From positions 248,001 through 312,000 of the forward strand of contig CAZBRD010000001.1 in assembly GCA_964494205.1 (NCBI GenBank): a stretch of DNA of 64,000 nucleotides, in the 5' to 3' direction. The DNA is from JBBTCX01 sp964494205. Lineage in GTDB: Bacteria > Planctomycetota > Phycisphaerae > UBA1845. The notes beneath the pieces were generated by a model. That model was not told the DNA's origin, did not search any database, and was given only the letters and a program-made list of their open reading frames with translations. Positions 1 through 9,226 of this stretch are shown piece by piece. The position numbers and the translations under genes are program-made. Numbering within the stretch: position 1 is the first letter of the stretch; the number at the start of each line of letters is the position of its first letter.

Positions 1-1164
1 AGCATCTCCTGCCGCTGCGGCGTCTCGTACTTTTGCTCGCTGGCCCGCAGCAAAGCTGTAGTCACCACCAGACTGGTTCGAAGACCCGCCTGGAATGGTC
101 GAGAATCCACCGCCCGCAGTGTTGTATTGCCCACCGCTTACTGAACTGAAGCTCCCGATTGCTCCATTGCCGCTTCCACCGGAAATCGTAGTGCTTTGCC
201 CAGTTGCGTTATTGTCCGAGCCTCCCGAGATAGTACTACCTGTTCCGGTTGCTTGGTTGGAGCTGCCGCCTCCAATAGTACTGTATTCCCCGTTTGCTTC
301 GTTGTTAAAACCTCCTGTTACCGTTATCCCATTGCCCTCTATTGCAAGGTTGTTCTGGCCACCTCCTATGAAGTTGCTTTGCCCTTCAGCGTAGTTGAAA
401 AAGCCGCCTCCGACCGACGTAGTTCCGCCATCAGCAGTATTAGCCACTCCCCCGCCAACGAATGCTGCGTAGCCGAGGGCCTGATTGGTGTTTCCACCGC
501 TAATTGTTGAATAAGTTGAGGTGGCGACATTCTGAAACCCTCCGCCCACCGTCGCAAATTGCGCATCGCTAGTCAGCCCCGCATCGTTCCCCGCCCGATT
601 CGAGCAACCGCCACTCACGGTACCGAACGTATCCGTCACGCGATTGTTGTCCGGCGAGGAGGCTCCACCGCCGCCGATGGTCGCACCCGACACGCCGGGC
701 GTAATCGTGTTCTCGTGCTTGCCGCCGATCACGCTTGGGCTAAAGCCGCTTTGAACGGTGTATAGACCGGGCAACGACAGCGCCCCCGGCGCTGGCCGCA
801 GCTGCTGTCTCGGTGCCAATATTGTGGCACTTGAGTCGCCCGGACATTGCACCGTAATCTCCAGCCACCTCGCCAGACCGTTAAACGCGTCGGGTCCAAA
901 GCTAAGGTTCACATTGAACAAACCCTGCTCCACGGAAATTGTCAGCGGACCGATCGGTGACATACCGACTTGGTTGCCTGCCGAAAACGCGTCCCACAGG
1001 GCAAATGTCATGTCACAAATGACCGGAGCGGGATCACCGATGACTGCTCCGTTCTTGATCAGCCGTCCCTGATAGGTGAAGTGCGTTCCCATCTCCACGG
1101 CCCGCGCGTCGAACGCGCTCGCGGAAAAAACAAACAAACTCAACGTCCATACTGCTTTTCTCAT
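1..1164 (-). CDS. Exported beta-helical repeat protein, paralogue of the next gene (partial, runs off the left edge)
   Basis: I see an uninterrupted reading frame of 388 codons from ATG at 1164 to the window edge. It opens with a signal peptide (MRKAVWTLSLFVFSASA), followed by a FTYQGRLIKNG region that closely matches the neighbouring 649-residue protein. Glycine-rich repeats of the type SGGxxNxAxGxxSTIxGG then fill the rest. These resemble the head repeats of trimeric autotransporter adhesins and predict a beta-helical or beta-roll stalk. The C-terminus lies outside the window; by analogy with the upstream gene it may carry a peptidase S74 chaperone domain. Its start codon overlaps the stop of the upstream gene as ATGA, so the pair is probably translationally coupled. 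Role inferred: surface structural or adhesin-like protein. Confidence 0.8.
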   Translation of the reverse strand, partial: MRKAVWTLSLFVFSASAFDARAVEMGTHFTYQGRLIKNGAVIGDPAPVICDMTFALWDAFSAGNQVGMSPIGPLTISVEQGLFNVNLSFGPDAFNGLARWLEITVQCPGDSSATILAPRQQLRPAPGALSLPGLYTVQSGFSPSVIGGKHENTITPGVSGATIGGGGASSPDNNRVTDTFGTVSGGCSNRAGNDAGLTSDAQFATVGGGFQNVATSTYSTISGGNTNQALGYAAFVGGGVANTADGGTTSVGGGFFNYAEGQSNFIGGGQNNLAIEGNGITVTGGFNNEANGEYSTIGGGSSNQATGTGSTISGGSDNNATGQSTTISGGSGNGAIGSFSSVSGGQYNTAGGGFSTIPGGSSNQSGGDYSFAAGQRAKVRDAAAAGDA

Positions 1165-3110
1165 GGCTTCTCTCCTGTGGTCAATGTTGATTGAATAAGA
1201 CGTTCCAGTCGCGCGACGCGATTTTCAAGTTGTTCGATCTGGCAATCTTTCTCCTTAACGATTTGGTTCAGACCCTGAATGGCCGCCAAAGCGACGCCAT
1301 CGGCATCGATCGTGCCGATGTAGCGCTCGTCGCCGCCGGTCTTGAAAGCCGCATAGAAATCCTGCGCCATCGGACCGATGTGTTTGATCTCATCGGGCTC
1401 TTCCTTGTATTGCCATTTCATGATCGGAAGTGCGGTCACTTCATAGAGGATCGCCATTGGATTGATGGCTTCAAAGTTCTTCTTCGTGTTCCTGTCCGAA
1501 CCATTCGTCCACACGCCGCCTGCCGTCAAATGGGCCCCGTTTCCGTTCGACGTGTTGGTTCCGATGTGCAGCGGATGAGACATACTGAATCGATTGACGC
1601 CCAACTGACTATTGGCTGCGGCTCCGGCGATCACGACGTTTCCGCCGTCGTTCTGCAGAGTCAGCGTGGAAGTTGTACCCGCGTTGCGCGCAATGATCTC
1701 GTTGTCGTCCATGACGATATTTGTCCCGCCTGTTTGCCCGATGACCATATGCCCATGCGCGGTAAGCGACGCATCGCCACCACCGGTGACGTGAAGCACC
1801 GTAGCCGGCGCGTTGGTGTTAAGACCAACACCGTTCGCGCGGATCAGAAACTGACTGGGGCCTGTCGAAGTAAAGTTGCTGAGGTTCGAACCATTCCAGA
1901 TAAACGTACCTTCGTCACCATCGCTGTCCCCAACCGTCGCCGCATCGCGCACTTTCGATCGTAATCCGCCAGCGAAACTGTACGCACCGCCGGCTTGGTT
2001 CTCATGACCGCCGGGAACCATCGAACCGAAACCGCTGGCGACATTTTGCTGCCCGCCGCTGATAGTCGCGGTGTAATCAGAAGCGATGTTGCTGTTGCCG
2101 CCACTGATGACCGACCAATTCGCAGAAGCAAGGTTTTCACTGCCGCCGGCAATCACCGACCTGTAGCCGGTTGCATCATTGCCGTATCCGCCGGAGATCG
2201 TCGAGTCAGCCCCCGATGCTGTGTTCGCCCCGCCTCCGCTAACAGTATCAAATGAGTTAATCGCCATATTGCCGTTGCCGCCCGCGACCGTCGAGAATTG
2301 CCCGGCGGAAGTGTTGTAGAATCCTCCGCCGATCGAAGAACCATATTCAACGGCGTCATTGTTATTGCCGCCCGATACGGTGGCAGCATATCCAGTTGCG
2401 CTATTCCCCAATCCGCCACCGACCGTGGAAGCAAATGCGCTGGCGTGGTTCGAATACCCACCGCCAACGGTGGCGTGCGTGGCTGAGGTTACGTTCGCAT
2501 CATCGTTCCCCGCAGTGTTGTTTTCGCCGCCGGAAATCGTACCGAAGTGATCAAGAATGTGGTGCTCATCTTCTAGCAAGAACGGCTCGCCTTCTCCATC
2601 AACAAAGTCGTAGAACCCACCGCCGCTGATCGTGGCGCCCGTCACACCAACCGCAATCGAATTCTCCGGTGTGCCGCCGATGACATTCGGCGTGTTGGCT
2701 GTCTGCGGCGTGCGCATGCCTGCCAGCGCCAGCGCGTGCGGCACAGGTGAAAGTTCGACTCGCGGCGAAAGAGTTGCAGGGCTCACGTCGCCAGAGCAGA
2801 ACACGCTGATCTCGAGCCAGCGAGCTTCGCCGTTGATCGCGTCCGGTCCGAAATCGAGCTTGGTGGAAAATAGTCCGTTGCTGACGGACACGCCCAGCGC
2901 GGACTGTGGCGAATCACCTTTCTCAGTTCCAGCGGTCGAATCGTCGAACAGCGCAAACGTAAAGCTGCAACTGTTCGTCACCGGCGTGCCGTTCCTGACC
3001 AGTCGCCCCTGGTACGTGAACCCGTAACCGAGATCCGCCGCGGATACCGAATGCAATGAAAAACCAACGACCAGCATCGCACAACATGTCCTCAATAAGC
3101 GCGAATTCAT
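1161..3110 (-). CDS. Exported beta-helical repeat protein with C-terminal peptidase S74 (intramolecular chaperone) domain
   Basis: This 649-residue frame starts at ATG 3110, which has an AAGGAG ribosome site about 7 bases upstream; the open frame extends further back without one. Residues 1-25 form a signal peptide, followed by a conserved TYQGRLVRNG region. Some 15 repeats of SGGxxNxASGxxSTIxGG follow, predicting a triangular beta-helix. The last 110 residues match the S74 chaperone/auto-protease of phage tail spikes and some bacterial surface proteins: SDRNTKKNF (candidate Ser538 and Lys543/544 dyad), GPMAQDF, DADGVALAAIQGLN, and then a C-terminal coiled coil. In known S74 proteins this domain trimerises the stalk and then cleaves itself off. 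Here I infer a secreted trimeric surface fibre. It forms an operon with the overlapping downstream paralogue. Confidence 0.85.
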   Translation of the reverse strand: MNSRLLRTCCAMLVVGFSLHSVSAADLGYGFTYQGRLVRNGTPVTNSCSFTFALFDDSTAGTEKGDSPQSALGVSVSNGLFSTKLDFGPDAINGEARWLEISVFCSGDVSPATLSPRVELSPVPHALALAGMRTPQTANTPNVIGGTPENSIAVGVTGATISGGGFYDFVDGEGEPFLLEDEHHILDHFGTISGGENNTAGNDDANVTSATHATVGGGYSNHASAFASTVGGGLGNSATGYAATVSGGNNNDAVEYGSSIGGGFYNTSAGQFSTVAGGNGNMAINSFDTVSGGGANTASGADSTISGGYGNDATGYRSVIAGGSENLASANWSVISGGNSNIASDYTATISGGQQNVASGFGSMVPGGHENQAGGAYSFAGGLRSKVRDAATVGDSDGDEGTFIWNGSNLSNFTSTGPSQFLIRANGVGLNTNAPATVLHVTGGGDASLTAHGHMVIGQTGGTNIVMDDNEIIARNAGTTSTLTLQNDGGNVVIAGAAANSQLGVNRFSMSHPLHIGTNTSNGNGAHLTAGGVWTNGSDRNTKKNFEAINPMAILYEVTALPIMKWQYKEEPDEIKHIGPMAQDFYAAFKTGGDERYIGTIDADGVALAAIQGLNQIVKEKDCQIEQLENRVARLERLIQSTLTTGEKP

Positions 3111-3229
3111 GGTCTTGCTCCTTTCAAAAGAGTGGATTGAATGCCCCCCAAAACAGCCTACGGCCCTCGCGATGAGTTCGCCAGCATACCCATACGTATC
3201 ATCTCGGACAACAAATGACTCCGAGCGCG

Positions 3230-3258
3230 TTGACGCGAATGCGGGAGACTTGCATGAT
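3230..3258 (+). promoter_or_regulatory. Possible sigma70-type promoter for the M16 peptidase gene
   Basis: TTGACG at 3230 and CATGAT at 3253 are separated by 17 bases, about 50 bases before the M16 start, in the short gap between two divergent genes. The -10 match is only partial, so this is a weak call. Confidence 0.25.
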
Positions 3259-3307
3259 GCGATCACACAAAGTTACAAGGCGTTTATTGATAATTGAGGA
3301 ATGGCAC

Positions 3308-6163
3308 ATGCACACAAGAAATCATCGCTCGATTTTGTCACTGATTGGCTCGATTGCTCTTTTTGCCTTCGCCGGTCAATCCCTTGCAGCCAACAAGACC
3401 TACGACTTCGAGAAGAAAAAGCTCGACAACGGCCTGACAGTACTGTCGCTGGAGGATCACTCGTGCCCGGTGGTGGCTGTACAGGTGTGGTATCACGTCG
3501 GCTCGAAGAACGAAGACCCGAATCGCCAGGGTTTCGCGCACATGTTCGAGCACATGATGTTTCGCGGAACTGATGTGCTCGGCCCCGAAGAGCATTTCAA
3601 CTACATCCGTCGCACTGGCGGCGATTGCAACGCGTACACCGCGTTCGACAACACAACGTACATAAATGAACTGCCGTCGAATCAACTTGAGCTCGCCTTG
3701 TGGCTTGAGGCTGAGCGCATGGCCTTTCTGAAAGTCGATGAAGAGAGCTTTCACAAAGAGCGCGCGGTCGTCGAGGAAGAACGCCGCATGGGCTCGCTCA
3801 ACTCGCCTTACGGCACGGTGCCGGAGAAACTGCTTCCCGTTATTTTCAAAGAACACCCCTATCGCTGGACGCCGATCGGCAGCATCCCGCACCTGCGCGC
3901 AGCCACCATCGATGAGCTTCAGCAATTCTGGGACAAGTATTATGTGCCAGCCAATGCCACGCTGGTGGTTGTCGGCGACGTGAAACATGCGGACGTGCAG
4001 AAGCTGGCGGAGAAGTACTTCGGCTGGATTCCCAAGATGCCGGCGCCGCCCAAGACCATCACCCAAGAACCCGCACAAACCGAAGCTCGTTCGATCACGA
4101 TTCCAGAAAAGAAAGGCCCGGTTCCGATCGTAGGGTTTCTCTATCGCAGTGTGCCCCAGAGCCATGACGATGCACTCCTTCTTGAAATGCTGATGAACAT
4201 CGTTGGCTCTGGCGAGAGCAGCCGACTGTACAAAGACCTCGTTAAGGAAAAGGAGCTCGCCCAGTTTGCAGTGGCCGGTGCCTTTGCGATGGAAGACGAT
4301 GGCTTGGCTGGCGCCGGTGCAGCCATCATGCCGTGGGGCAACAAGCAAAAAGTTCTTGATGCCGTGAAGGAACATCTCGACAAAGTTCGCAACGAGCCGG
4401 TCACGCAACGCGAACTCGACAAGGTGAAAAACCAGTTTCTGTCGCAGGAAGTGACTAATCTGCTTACGGTCGAAGGCAAGGCCCAGTTGCTCGGCGGTTA
4501 TGAAGTTCTCGAAGGCGGGGCGGACAAGGCCAATCAGCAACTCGATCGCATCCGCAAGGTGACTACCGACGACTTGCTGCGCGTAGCCAAGACATACCTC
4601 ACGCCGGAACGCGAGACCAAGGTCATCGTTGAACCGCAGGTCGGCGGAGTGTTGAAGTCGCTCTTCGGCGTTAAGGAAGAGGACGTCAACGAAGGGGCGG
4701 AACCCGTTCCTCCACCTACGGAAAACCGCGTAGCCAAGCGCGGCGGACCGCGCGCCGATCTGACGCGACCCGAGTCGTTCCCTAAGGCGCCGCCTACTGC
4801 CAAGCTGCTCGAATCGGTGCCATTGGCTGACACCGTTGAGTTTGTGCTTGCCAATCGAATGCGCGTGGTCGTTGTGCCGAATCGCGAGATTCCTTACGTG
4901 ACCATGACTCTCGGTCTGCTCAACGGCGCGTGGTCCGAGGAAAAACCCGGCACGGCTGAGATGGCTGCCCAAATGGTGACGAAGGGATCTGCCAACCACA
5001 CGGCGGCTGAACTGGCAGAGGAACTGGAGTTCAACGCCATTTCGCTGAGCGGCGGTGCATCGATCGACGTCGGCAGCGTGTTCGCCGCGTGCGTGAGCGA
5101 CAAGTTTGAAACGGCTGCCAAGTTGATGGGCGAGGTGGTGCGCACGCCGAAGTTTCCCGAAAAGGAACTGGAAGTCATGCGACAGCAGACTTTGCTCGGG
5201 TTGATGATACAGGCCAAGTCGCCGGAGTATGCGGCTGACAAAGAAATGCGGCAGCGAATTTTCGGCTCGCATCCCTACGCGCGTACATCCACCGGCGAGC
5301 CGACAGATGTGCAATCGCTCAAGGCGGAAGATCTGAAGAAATGGTGGTCGACGTACGTTCGACCTGACACGACTGTTCTGTACCTGGCCGGCGATGTGGA
5401 TGTCGAGAAGGCCAAGACGGTGTTGGGACAGGCCTTTGGCGACTGGAAGGTCGAAGGCGAAAAACCGACGGTCAAAATTCCGGAAGTGCCGACCGAACCC
5501 GCGACGCACATCTTCCTCGTCGATCGTCCCGGTTCCGTGCAGAGTCAGATTCGTGTTGGGCACCTTGGCATTACGCGCCACGATGAAGACTACTTTTCGA
5601 GTCTGGTGCTCTCGCAGATTTTCGGCGGCAGCTTCGGCAGCCGTCTGAACAAAGCCATCCGCGTCGAGAAGGGTTTGACTTACGGCGCTCGCGGCGGTCT
5701 GAGCGCGAATCGCTTCGCGGGACAGTTCAGCGTCTCGACGTTCACCAAAACGCCGTCTACGGCTGAGACGCTTAATGTGATTCTTCAGGAGATCGAGAAG
5801 ATTCGCTCGGCTCCTCCGACTACGGAAGAAGTCGACATCGCCAAGTCGTACCTGATCGGCAGCTTCGCCGGTCGCCGCGAAACCCCGGGCCAAATGGTGG
5901 GGGACTTGTGGCTCATCGAATACGCCGACCTGCCGAAGGATTATCTCTCGAAATATCTCGAAGGCGTCAAAGCAGTAAACCCGGAAGAGATTCACCGCGT
6001 CGCGAATCGCCTGATCGGCCACCAGAAACTTACGATCGTGGTGGTGGGCGAGGCTGACAAGATCAAGGAAGACCTCGAAAAGATCGCCCCGGTCACGGTC
6101 GTGAAAACGGAAGTCGAAGTCACGCCGGACCCGAAGGTAGACATGCCGAAACCGCCGGCGTGA
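3308..6163 (+). CDS. Exported M16 family zinc metallopeptidase (two-domain, pitrilysin/PqqL-like)
   Basis: The 951-residue protein starts at ATG 3308, seven bases after GAGGA. An N-terminal signal peptide (about residues 1-27) predicts export. The first M16 domain carries the inverted zinc motif HMFEH (His78, Glu81, His82) with the third ligand expected in the Glu cluster near 156-158. The second M16 domain, from about residue 520, has GTAEMAAQM where the motif should be and so lacks zinc ligands. That is the normal active/inactive pairing of a clamshell M16 protease. A linker rich in Pro, Arg and Glu joins the halves. Family members degrade peptides in the periplasm. It appears monocistronic, with dinD starting 78 bases later. 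Confidence 0.92.
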   Translation: MHTRNHRSILSLIGSIALFAFAGQSLAANKTYDFEKKKLDNGLTVLSLEDHSCPVVAVQVWYHVGSKNEDPNRQGFAHMFEHMMFRGTDVLGPEEHFNYIRRTGGDCNAYTAFDNTTYINELPSNQLELALWLEAERMAFLKVDEESFHKERAVVEEERRMGSLNSPYGTVPEKLLPVIFKEHPYRWTPIGSIPHLRAATIDELQQFWDKYYVPANATLVVVGDVKHADVQKLAEKYFGWIPKMPAPPKTITQEPAQTEARSITIPEKKGPVPIVGFLYRSVPQSHDDALLLEMLMNIVGSGESSRLYKDLVKEKELAQFAVAGAFAMEDDGLAGAGAAIMPWGNKQKVLDAVKEHLDKVRNEPVTQRELDKVKNQFLSQEVTNLLTVEGKAQLLGGYEVLEGGADKANQQLDRIRKVTTDDLLRVAKTYLTPERETKVIVEPQVGGVLKSLFGVKEEDVNEGAEPVPPPTENRVAKRGGPRADLTRPESFPKAPPTAKLLESVPLADTVEFVLANRMRVVVVPNREIPYVTMTLGLLNGAWSEEKPGTAEMAAQMVTKGSANHTAAELAEELEFNAISLSGGASIDVGSVFAACVSDKFETAAKLMGEVVRTPKFPEKELEVMRQQTLLGLMIQAKSPEYAADKEMRQRIFGSHPYARTSTGEPTDVQSLKAEDLKKWWSTYVRPDTTVLYLAGDVDVEKAKTVLGQAFGDWKVEGEKPTVKIPEVPTEPATHIFLVDRPGSVQSQIRVGHLGITRHDEDYFSSLVLSQIFGGSFGSRLNKAIRVEKGLTYGARGGLSANRFAGQFSVSTFTKTPSTAETLNVILQEIEKIRSAPPTTEEVDIAKSYLIGSFAGRRETPGQMVGDLWLIEYADLPKDYLSKYLEGVKAVNPEEIHRVANRLIGHQKLTIVVVGEADKIKEDLEKIAPVTVVKTEVEVTPDPKVDMPKPPA

Positions 6164-6241
6164 GAGCGAATAACAGACGCATTATTGCAACCCAGACCGA
6201 AAAAAGCATAATTCGAAGGTCGCCTAACAAGGAGCTAACAC

Positions 6242-7087
6242 ATGGAACGCGATCTTGTAGTTAAACTTCAGGCAAGCTTTGAGTCGATGGTGCAAAACCA
6301 TCCAGATACGGGTACAGAATTCTGGTGCGCCCGCGACCTTCAAATGTTGCTCGGTTATGCAAAGTGGGAGAACTTTGCAAAGGTTATCGACAAGGCAATA
6401 ACTTCTTGCAAGAGCGCAGGTTACGATCCGGCCGACCATTTTCTTGATATCAGGAAAATGGTTGAGGTGGGTTCAGGTGCCGTACGTGAGATTCAAGATA
6501 TCGCACTGAATCGTTATGCATGTTACTTGATTGCACAGAACGGCGACCCAGCCAAGGAACCTATTGCTTTCGCGCAAACCTATTTTGCAGTTCAAGCCCG
6601 CAAGCAAGAATTGATTGAGAAACGCTTGGCAGAGGCCGAACGTGTGAGCGCACGAAAAAAGCTAAGTCGATCCGAAAAGGAACTCTCGGGGATTATCTTC
6701 GATCGACTGCGAGAGAATGAGAGCTTCGCTCGAATTCGAAGCAAAGGTGATACTGCATTGTTCGGTGGGCGTACTACAAAAGACATGAAGGACCGTCTTG
6801 GTGTGCCGAAATGTCGGCCATTGGCGGACTTCCTTCCGACGATCACGATTAAGGCAAAGGACTTCGCCAATGAAATCACAAACTTCAAGATCAAGGAGCG
6901 CGATCTGAAGACGGAGCCTTCAATTAGCGATGAACACGTCAAGAACAACCAAGAGGTCCGAAGCTTACTCGTACAGCGCGGAATTGTCCCGGAATCACTT
7001 CCTGCCGCTGAAGACGTAAAGAAAGTCGAGCGTCGGCTGGAATCCGAAAAAAAGAAGTTACCAAAACTCGGAGACGCTAAACCTTAA
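6242..7087 (+). CDS. dinD: DNA-damage-inducible protein D (DinD)
   Basis: The 281-residue protein matches DinD over its whole length. The N-terminal region (FWCARDLQMLLGYAKWENF) is BRO-N like, the central segment is EPIAFAQTYFAVQARKQELI, and the C-terminal segment LFGGRTTKDMKDRLGVP leads to a basic coiled tail. In E. coli, DinD is an SOS gene whose product disassembles RecA filaments; in many genomes it is an accessory gene. AAGGAG lies 7 bases before the ATG. No CTGT-N8-ACAG LexA box is visible upstream, but the LexA motif of this lineage may differ. The gene is visibly AT-richer than its neighbours, suggesting acquisition. It ends at the base before the convergent gene's stop codon. Confidence 0.88.
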   Translation: MERDLVVKLQASFESMVQNHPDTGTEFWCARDLQMLLGYAKWENFAKVIDKAITSCKSAGYDPADHFLDIRKMVEVGSGAVREIQDIALNRYACYLIAQNGDPAKEPIAFAQTYFAVQARKQELIEKRLAEAERVSARKKLSRSEKELSGIIFDRLRENESFARIRSKGDTALFGGRTTKDMKDRLGVPKCRPLADFLPTITIKAKDFANEITNFKIKERDLKTEPSISDEHVKNNQEVRSLLVQRGIVPESLPAAEDVKKVERRLESEKKKLPKLGDAKP

Positions 7088-8794
7088 TCACGGTCCAAAC
7101 CCCTCCAGCGCGTTCTGCCACCAGGCATAAGCGCGGAGGTCCAGGTGGCCTGGGTAGGTGAGTATGAATACTTCGCAACCGGGGACTTCGATGTCGTCCC
7201 ATGAAGAATCGAGGCACATCGGGAAATCGTGAAAGTCGAGCAAGTCCAGCGTGTCGTCGCAGTTGAAGTCGCCTTGGTGGGCTTCGTACGGCCCAAGGTC
7301 GACTCGGCCACACAGCACGCGGGCACGTTTGTCGAGGTCAGCACCGGCTGACTCCAGCAGCCACGATGGATCGCCACGATCGACCGACTCAGCAAAAATC
7401 GCGGAGCGCAGGTTGTCGTCCGGCGTGCCGAGGATTTGATCCTCTCCGAGCGGATTTAAGAATCCGGCCATAAACGAACCGTTGCCGGTTCCGCCCAATG
7501 CCCCCGTCCAGTCCATCACGCTCGTGTAGTTGATGTTGAGCGTGCCGCCGAACACGGTAATTTCGGTGCTCTCGCTGTGCATCAGGTCGTTGTCGCGGTT
7601 CCACGTGAGGACACTGTTGATCACAGTCGTAACGCCGTTGTTGACCGCGATTCCGCCGCCGCCCGCCGAAGTATTTCCAACGAGCATCGAGTTTTGAATT
7701 AGCGGATGACTGTCGGCGTGGTTGTTGTAAATCGCCCCGCCGCGAAGGTCGGCGTGGTTGGCTGTGAGGATGCAGTTGATGAGCGTCGGACTTCCCGGTT
7801 CGTTGTGGATCGCGCCGCCGGTGGGTGACAGGCCGCCGACGGCTGTGTTCTGCTGGAATACGCAGTTCGTCAGAACGGGATCGCTCTGGAAGTTGTGCAT
7901 GGCTCCGCCGGCGAGGGCTGTGTTCTCGCGAAACCAGCAGTCATTGAGCTGCGTGTCTGAGCCGTAGTTGTACATGGCGCCAGCCAAGCCGGTGCAGCTG
8001 TTGTTTTGAAACCAGCAGTTGTAATACTTCGGCGAGCTTTGCAGGTGGTAGATCGCGCCTCCGCTGTCGCCGACGTTTCCTTCAAAGGCGCAGTTGTGAA
8101 AAGTGGCGCTGCTCTCGTTTGTGTACATCGCGCCGCCTTTGCCGGTGACGCGATTGCCGATCACTTTGCAATTGCGAAAGGTTGGGCTGTTGGTGAACGG
8201 GTACAGGAAGATGCCCGCGCCGCGATCGTTGGGGTTGCCCCCGTTTGCGTAACCTCCCGTGACCGTGAACCCATCCAGCTCAGCCGTCGCGTCCACGCTG
8301 CTCGCGCCGACCACGTGATAGCTGTTGTCGGTTCGGTTGGTGAAGTTGGGGCCGTCGTTGCTGTTGAGATCGCCGGAGAGTATGGACTCGTGTGTAACGA
8401 AATCACGCTCATTTGGATCAATCGCCCCGAAACCCGCATAGCCGCCGCGGATCGCGATTCCGTTACGCAGAATGAAAATGGCAGACACGCGGTTGCCGTT
8501 CTGCGGCCCGGGTCGATACGTACCCGCGCCGACGCGAACTTCATGCACGACACCGCCCGAGTTCGATGCAGCTGTCAGCGCAACCTGTAAATTGTTATAG
8601 GGTGTTGCCCATGACTGACCGTTGCCGCCGGCTGGCGCGGAGTCGTCGACGTACAGTGTGGATTGTCCGAGCGCATTCGCGGCAAAGCTAAGGGCAACCA
8701 AGAACGACATCGCCGCGCGGCCACAGCGCCAAGGACACGCACTTGCTCGGTGCATGCCAGAATGAAAGTGTTCGTTCGTTGAATTCCGCGTCAC
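7088..8794 (-). CDS. Exported right-handed beta-helix protein with polymorphic-membrane-protein-like repeats and degenerate dockerin-like end
   Basis: The 568-residue protein has an Arg-rich N-region and a hydrophobic signal segment (MSFLVALSFAANALGQ). The canonical start of this fold follows (STLYVDDSAPAGGNGQSWATPYNNLQVAL), then ten or so turns of the type GGAMYNxxSxxxLxNCxFxxNxA, typical of Pmp-like/right-handed parallel beta-helices. The C-terminus GDFNCDDTLDLLDF resembles a degenerate dockerin/EF-hand module shared with other secreted proteins here. The start is uncertain: GTG at 8794 has a GAGGGG site, while ATGs at 8755 and 8710 do not. The protein parallels the one at 21.3-24.4 kb. Role inferred: surface or extracellular protein, substrate unknown. 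Confidence 0.85.
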   Translation of the reverse strand: MTRNSTNEHFHSGMHRASACPWRCGRAAMSFLVALSFAANALGQSTLYVDDSAPAGGNGQSWATPYNNLQVALTAASNSGGVVHEVRVGAGTYRPGPQNGNRVSAIFILRNGIAIRGGYAGFGAIDPNERDFVTHESILSGDLNSNDGPNFTNRTDNSYHVVGASSVDATAELDGFTVTGGYANGGNPNDRGAGIFLYPFTNSPTFRNCKVIGNRVTGKGGAMYTNESSATFHNCAFEGNVGDSGGAIYHLQSSPKYYNCWFQNNSCTGLAGAMYNYGSDTQLNDCWFRENTALAGGAMHNFQSDPVLTNCVFQQNTAVGGLSPTGGAIHNEPGSPTLINCILTANHADLRGGAIYNNHADSHPLIQNSMLVGNTSAGGGGIAVNNGVTTVINSVLTWNRDNDLMHSESTEITVFGGTLNINYTSVMDWTGALGGTGNGSFMAGFLNPLGEDQILGTPDDNLRSAIFAESVDRGDPSWLLESAGADLDKRARVLCGRVDLGPYEAHQGDFNCDDTLDLLDFHDFPMCLDSSWDDIEVPGCEVFILTYPGHLDLRAYAWWQNALEGFGP

Positions 8795-8988
8795 CGCCGG
8801 TGTACCCCTCTGAGCGTGTGTTGCTTCTTACAGGAATAAGATACCTGAACGGACGGGGAAATTGGAAGTAGCCGGAATTCGTTGCGTCGAGGCATGTAAC
8901 ACGGAAGGAATACTCTTTGTGTCGAGAAGGGATTCTCGACGCAGCGTTATAGAAGTCATGTAACAAGACGTGACTCTTTGCGCATGGA

Positions 8989-9018
8989 AACGCCCGCGGG
9001 GTTGAGTCCGCGGGCGTT
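8989..9018. repeat. Perfect GC-rich hairpin (11-bp stem)
   Basis: AACGCCCGCGG pairs with CCGCGGGCGTT around an 8-base loop. It has no clear T-tract on either side, so it may be a REP-like element or a factor-assisted terminator of the 87-residue gene. Confidence 0.6.
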
Positions 9019-9025
9019 GATCGTG

Positions 9026-9079
9026 GCGACCCTTCCGCCGGTTCTACCCTATCTGGCGTACCGGCGGGAAGGGGGTCGC
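9026..9079. repeat. Long imperfect hairpin immediately after the first
   Basis: GCGACCCTTCCGCCGGT at 9026-9042 pairs with the segment 9060-9079 with small G bulges, around an 17-base loop. With the preceding hairpin it forms a tandem structure that could end transcription or stabilise an RNA. Confidence 0.55.
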
Positions 9080-9226
9080 TTTAATGCTTCATCCATCGGG
9101 CGACAATACATGTCGAATGTCGATGTCCGATTGTCGATGAGGGCGAACAAGAGGTGACCCGATTCGCTTTCCATCGAAGAATTGAAACAACCGGCTATCA
9201 ATAGTTAGTGAGAGGTAGATCAGAAT

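Larger units (their letters stand above)
8795..9226. other. Intergenic region with two tandem hairpins
   Basis: No coding frame is convincing here. The region separates two minus-strand genes and holds two strong inverted repeats (listed separately). It should contain the promoter of the beta-helix gene and the transcript end of the 87-residue gene. Confidence 0.6.

Noticed and set aside
3338..6022. Very long open frame antisense to the M16 peptidase gene
   Set aside because: It mirrors the M16 gene, is Arg/His-rich as GC-rich antisense frames are, and lacks a ribosome site or family motifs.
6164..6241. SOS box upstream of dinD
   Set aside because: No CTGT-N8-ACAG or GAAC-N4-GTTC palindrome is visible in the gap.
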